Notes under the pieces: model-generated
The model's input: only the letters and a program-made list of their open reading frames with translations
Told to the model about the DNA's origin: nothing
The model's database searches: none
Made by a program: the position numbers and the translations under genes
Source of the DNA: an archaeon
GTDB taxonomy: Archaea; Asgardarchaeota; Heimdallarchaeia; Hodarchaeales; S146-22
Direction: 5' to 3'
DNA: 6,520 nt
Assembly: GCA_024276395.1 (NCBI GenBank)
Contig: JAJRXH010000427.1
Coordinates: 1-6,520 of the forward strand
Shown: in pieces, positions 5,442 through 6,520 of the stretch
Layout: every line of letters begins with the position of its first letter
How positions within the stretch are numbered: position 1 is the stretch's first letter

Positions 5442-5994
5442 CGTGAACCGACGAACCACCTAGAATTATCGTCTATCTCAATATGAATGGACTTACTCGT
5501 AGTTCTTGGGACCTCTAGAAGGTACTGCCCTCCAAGACTCACTCAAAGGCTCATATCAATGAACTCTCTTGAAAGAATTTGTTTCATCAAATATCGTTTT
5601 TGTCTCACTAGTTTTTTATCTCGTTCTTAGATAAAATCTTGAAATTCCTGAAAAGGTTAGTCAACATGCCACGAACGAAACTTCTAGACAAAATACATAA
5701 AGGAAGTCAAGCTCGTGTTATCACTCTCGCGTTCAATGAGTTATCGCTCAGAGCTCAGTTTCTTTTTTATCTAACATCCCTTCACTTGTTGGACCAATGG
5801 ACCCGTGCTCAAATCTGTCTCTGAGGACCTCTTTCGCGTGGCTCTACCAGCGGGATGCATTGACCTTAACTCGACAGCCGGCATCATCGTGGCATTCACT
5901 CAAGCACGAAACTGAAAGATGATAACACGGGATGACTTTTCAATACGTTAACTGAAAGTGAATGTGATTTACCATCCTCATTCGTCGGTTCACG
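5442..5994. repeat. large nested inverted repeats upstream of dnaG
   Basis: A perfect 14-bp inverted repeat, CGTGAACCGACGAA (5442-5455) and TTCGTCGGTTCACG (5981-5994), encloses about 525 bases. Nested in it is CGTGTTATCA/TGATAACACG (5714-5723 with 5920-5929). That arm can be extended outward by AGTC/GACT-type pairing (5702-5708 with 5934-5940) across a small internal loop. Further in, CTCAGAG (near 5749-5755) can pair with CTCTGAG (near 5819-5825). A separate local hairpin, TTTTATCT/AGATAAAA (5614-5621 with 5629-5636, 7-base loop), lies in the left part. No credible protein gene is present; the plus frame at 5639-5824 has no Shine-Dalgarno and no recognisable motif. The region may encode a large RNA ending near T7 (6007-6013), or be a DNA element such as an origin. 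Confidence 0.4.
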
Positions 5995-6120
5995 CGGTTT
6001 TGTATTGTTTTTTTCTATCTTTTGTTTTCTATCTTTTTCCAAATTCTTAAATTAATGTTGTTGGGATGAATGACCAATCCAATTCTATTATTTACAGCAG
6101 TTTACAATATTTCACTGGAG

Positions 6121-6219
6121 AGGTTCGATATTCGCATTCCTCTTGAGAGGCATTCGTTGCGTATTTGCCGTGTCTGGACAAATCCAGTAACTTCCACGAA
6201 CGCAGGGTGGAATTCACCC
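6121..6219. other. patch of small hairpins, gene identity unclear
   Basis: Within the gene-free stretch this richer patch holds several compact stems. These are CCTC-TTGA-GAGG (6139-6150), CTGGA-CAAA-TCCAG (about 6174-6187) enclosed by TTCGT/ACGAA, and GGGTG-GAATT-CACCC (about 6205-6219). It could be a small structured RNA on either strand. The minus strand also reads as a 52-codon frame from ATG at 6260 with a protein-like composition but no Shine-Dalgarno, and the plus strand as a 69-codon frame without one. I do not recognise either translation and prefer not to call a gene. From here to about 6390 I see nothing further except T6 on the plus strand at 6391-6396. Confidence 0.25.
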
Positions 6220-6404
6220 AATCTAAGGGTTGCTAAGACTCCGAGCAGAGTACACAACATTTATCAATCAAATAATTAAGGTAAGCATTCATTACTAAAG
6301 TTAAAGCCAAACCACGGAATGAAGTATCATCCTACCTACAATAGATAATCAAATCCCTTACTCATTTTAGAGTCATAATGTAAGTTCTGCTTTTTTGTTC
6401 TCAA

Positions 6405-6467
6405 TTAATCAGGTTCAGCAATGGTCCGAGCCTTCGGCAATTTCTGATGCAAATCTTCCTTCTTCAT
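6405..6467 (-). CDS. 20-codon ORF with Shine-Dalgarno, possibly translated
   Basis: This reads MKKEDLHQKLPKARTIAEPD and then stops with TAA. An AAGGAGATG-type Shine-Dalgarno lies about seven bases before the ATG. The ATG overlaps by four bases (ATGA) the stop of an open frame entering from the right edge, a layout typical of translational coupling. I recognise no family, and at 20 residues chance is a real alternative. It is charged and hydrophilic, with no membrane segment. Confidence 0.3.
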   Translation of the reverse strand: MKKEDLHQKLPKARTIAEPD

Positions 6468-6520
6468 CTTTCATCTCCTTTTTTCCATTGCACGCTTGAT
6501 GCCGTTACATCTCCTTGCAA
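6464..6520 (-). CDS. possible 3' end of a gene extending beyond the window
   Basis: A minus-strand frame is open from the right edge and reads LQGDVTASSVQWKKGDER followed by TGA at 6464-6466. That TGA overlaps the ATG of the 20-codon ORF. Only 18 codons are visible, another frame is also open to the edge, and the product cannot be named. The main support is the ATGA overlap and the embedded Shine-Dalgarno for the next ORF. Confidence 0.25.
   Translation of the reverse strand: MQGDVTASSVQWKKGDER

Noticed and set aside
5698..5710. AAAGGAAGTC as RNase P conserved region I
   Set aside because: Its pairing partner reads GATGACTTTT, not the conserved GGCTTA preceded by ACAGAA, and no other conserved region follows in order.
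5639..5824. 61-codon plus-strand frame upstream of dnaG
   Set aside because: No Shine-Dalgarno, no family resemblance, and it crosses inverted repeats and a T6 run.
1..6520. CRISPR array, insertion sequence or integration site
   Set aside because: No regularly spaced direct repeats, no transposase frame and no terminal inverted repeats around a coding unit were seen.

Overview
The window looks archaeal and most likely comes from an Asgard archaeon or a close relative. The DnaG and the phosphopantetheine adenylyltransferase are of the archaeal type. Start sites carry Shine-Dalgarno sequences. A plausible TATA box lies at the left edge, and several transcripts end in bare oligo-T runs. An Arf-family small GTPase next to a Urm1-like ubiquitin-fold protein is a combination typical of Asgard genomes. 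The taxon is inferred; no rRNA or phylogenetic marker was compared.

Layout. The only clear plus-strand protein gene is an ornithine carbamoyltransferase (80-1030), with a TATA-like promoter before it and a T-run after it. The next genes all lie on the minus strand: a Urm1/MoaD-like protein with residues beyond its Gly-Gly (1273-1590), a tRNA-Gly(CCC) with encoded CCA (1643-1716), an Arf-like GTPase with degenerate nucleotide-binding motifs (1778-2470), a compact structured intergenic element (2516-2605), and the CoA-pathway adenylyltransferase (2614-3108). From about 3170 to 3910 there is no protein gene. This stretch holds a cluster of hairpins and then a GC-rich three-domain fold ending in T6 on the plus strand, which I read as an unidentified non-coding RNA. 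It converges on the minus-strand dnaG (3953-5416), which uses a TTG start backed by a strong Shine-Dalgarno. Upstream of dnaG is more than 1 kb without a recognisable gene. It has large nested inverted repeats (5442-5994), a patch of small hairpins (6121-6219), and, at the right edge, the 3' end of a possible minus-strand gene overlapping a 20-codon ORF by ATGA.

How the genes relate. No single pathway explains the window. OTCase serves arginine synthesis, CoaD serves CoA synthesis, DnaG serves RNA processing or priming, Urm1-like proteins serve sulfur transfer or protein tagging, and the Arf-like protein is probably a switch or scaffold. CoaD and the GTPase may share a transcript with the structured element between them. 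The most interesting items are the Urm1 tail, the unidentified ncRNA, the CoaD-GTPase intergenic element and the degenerate GTPase.
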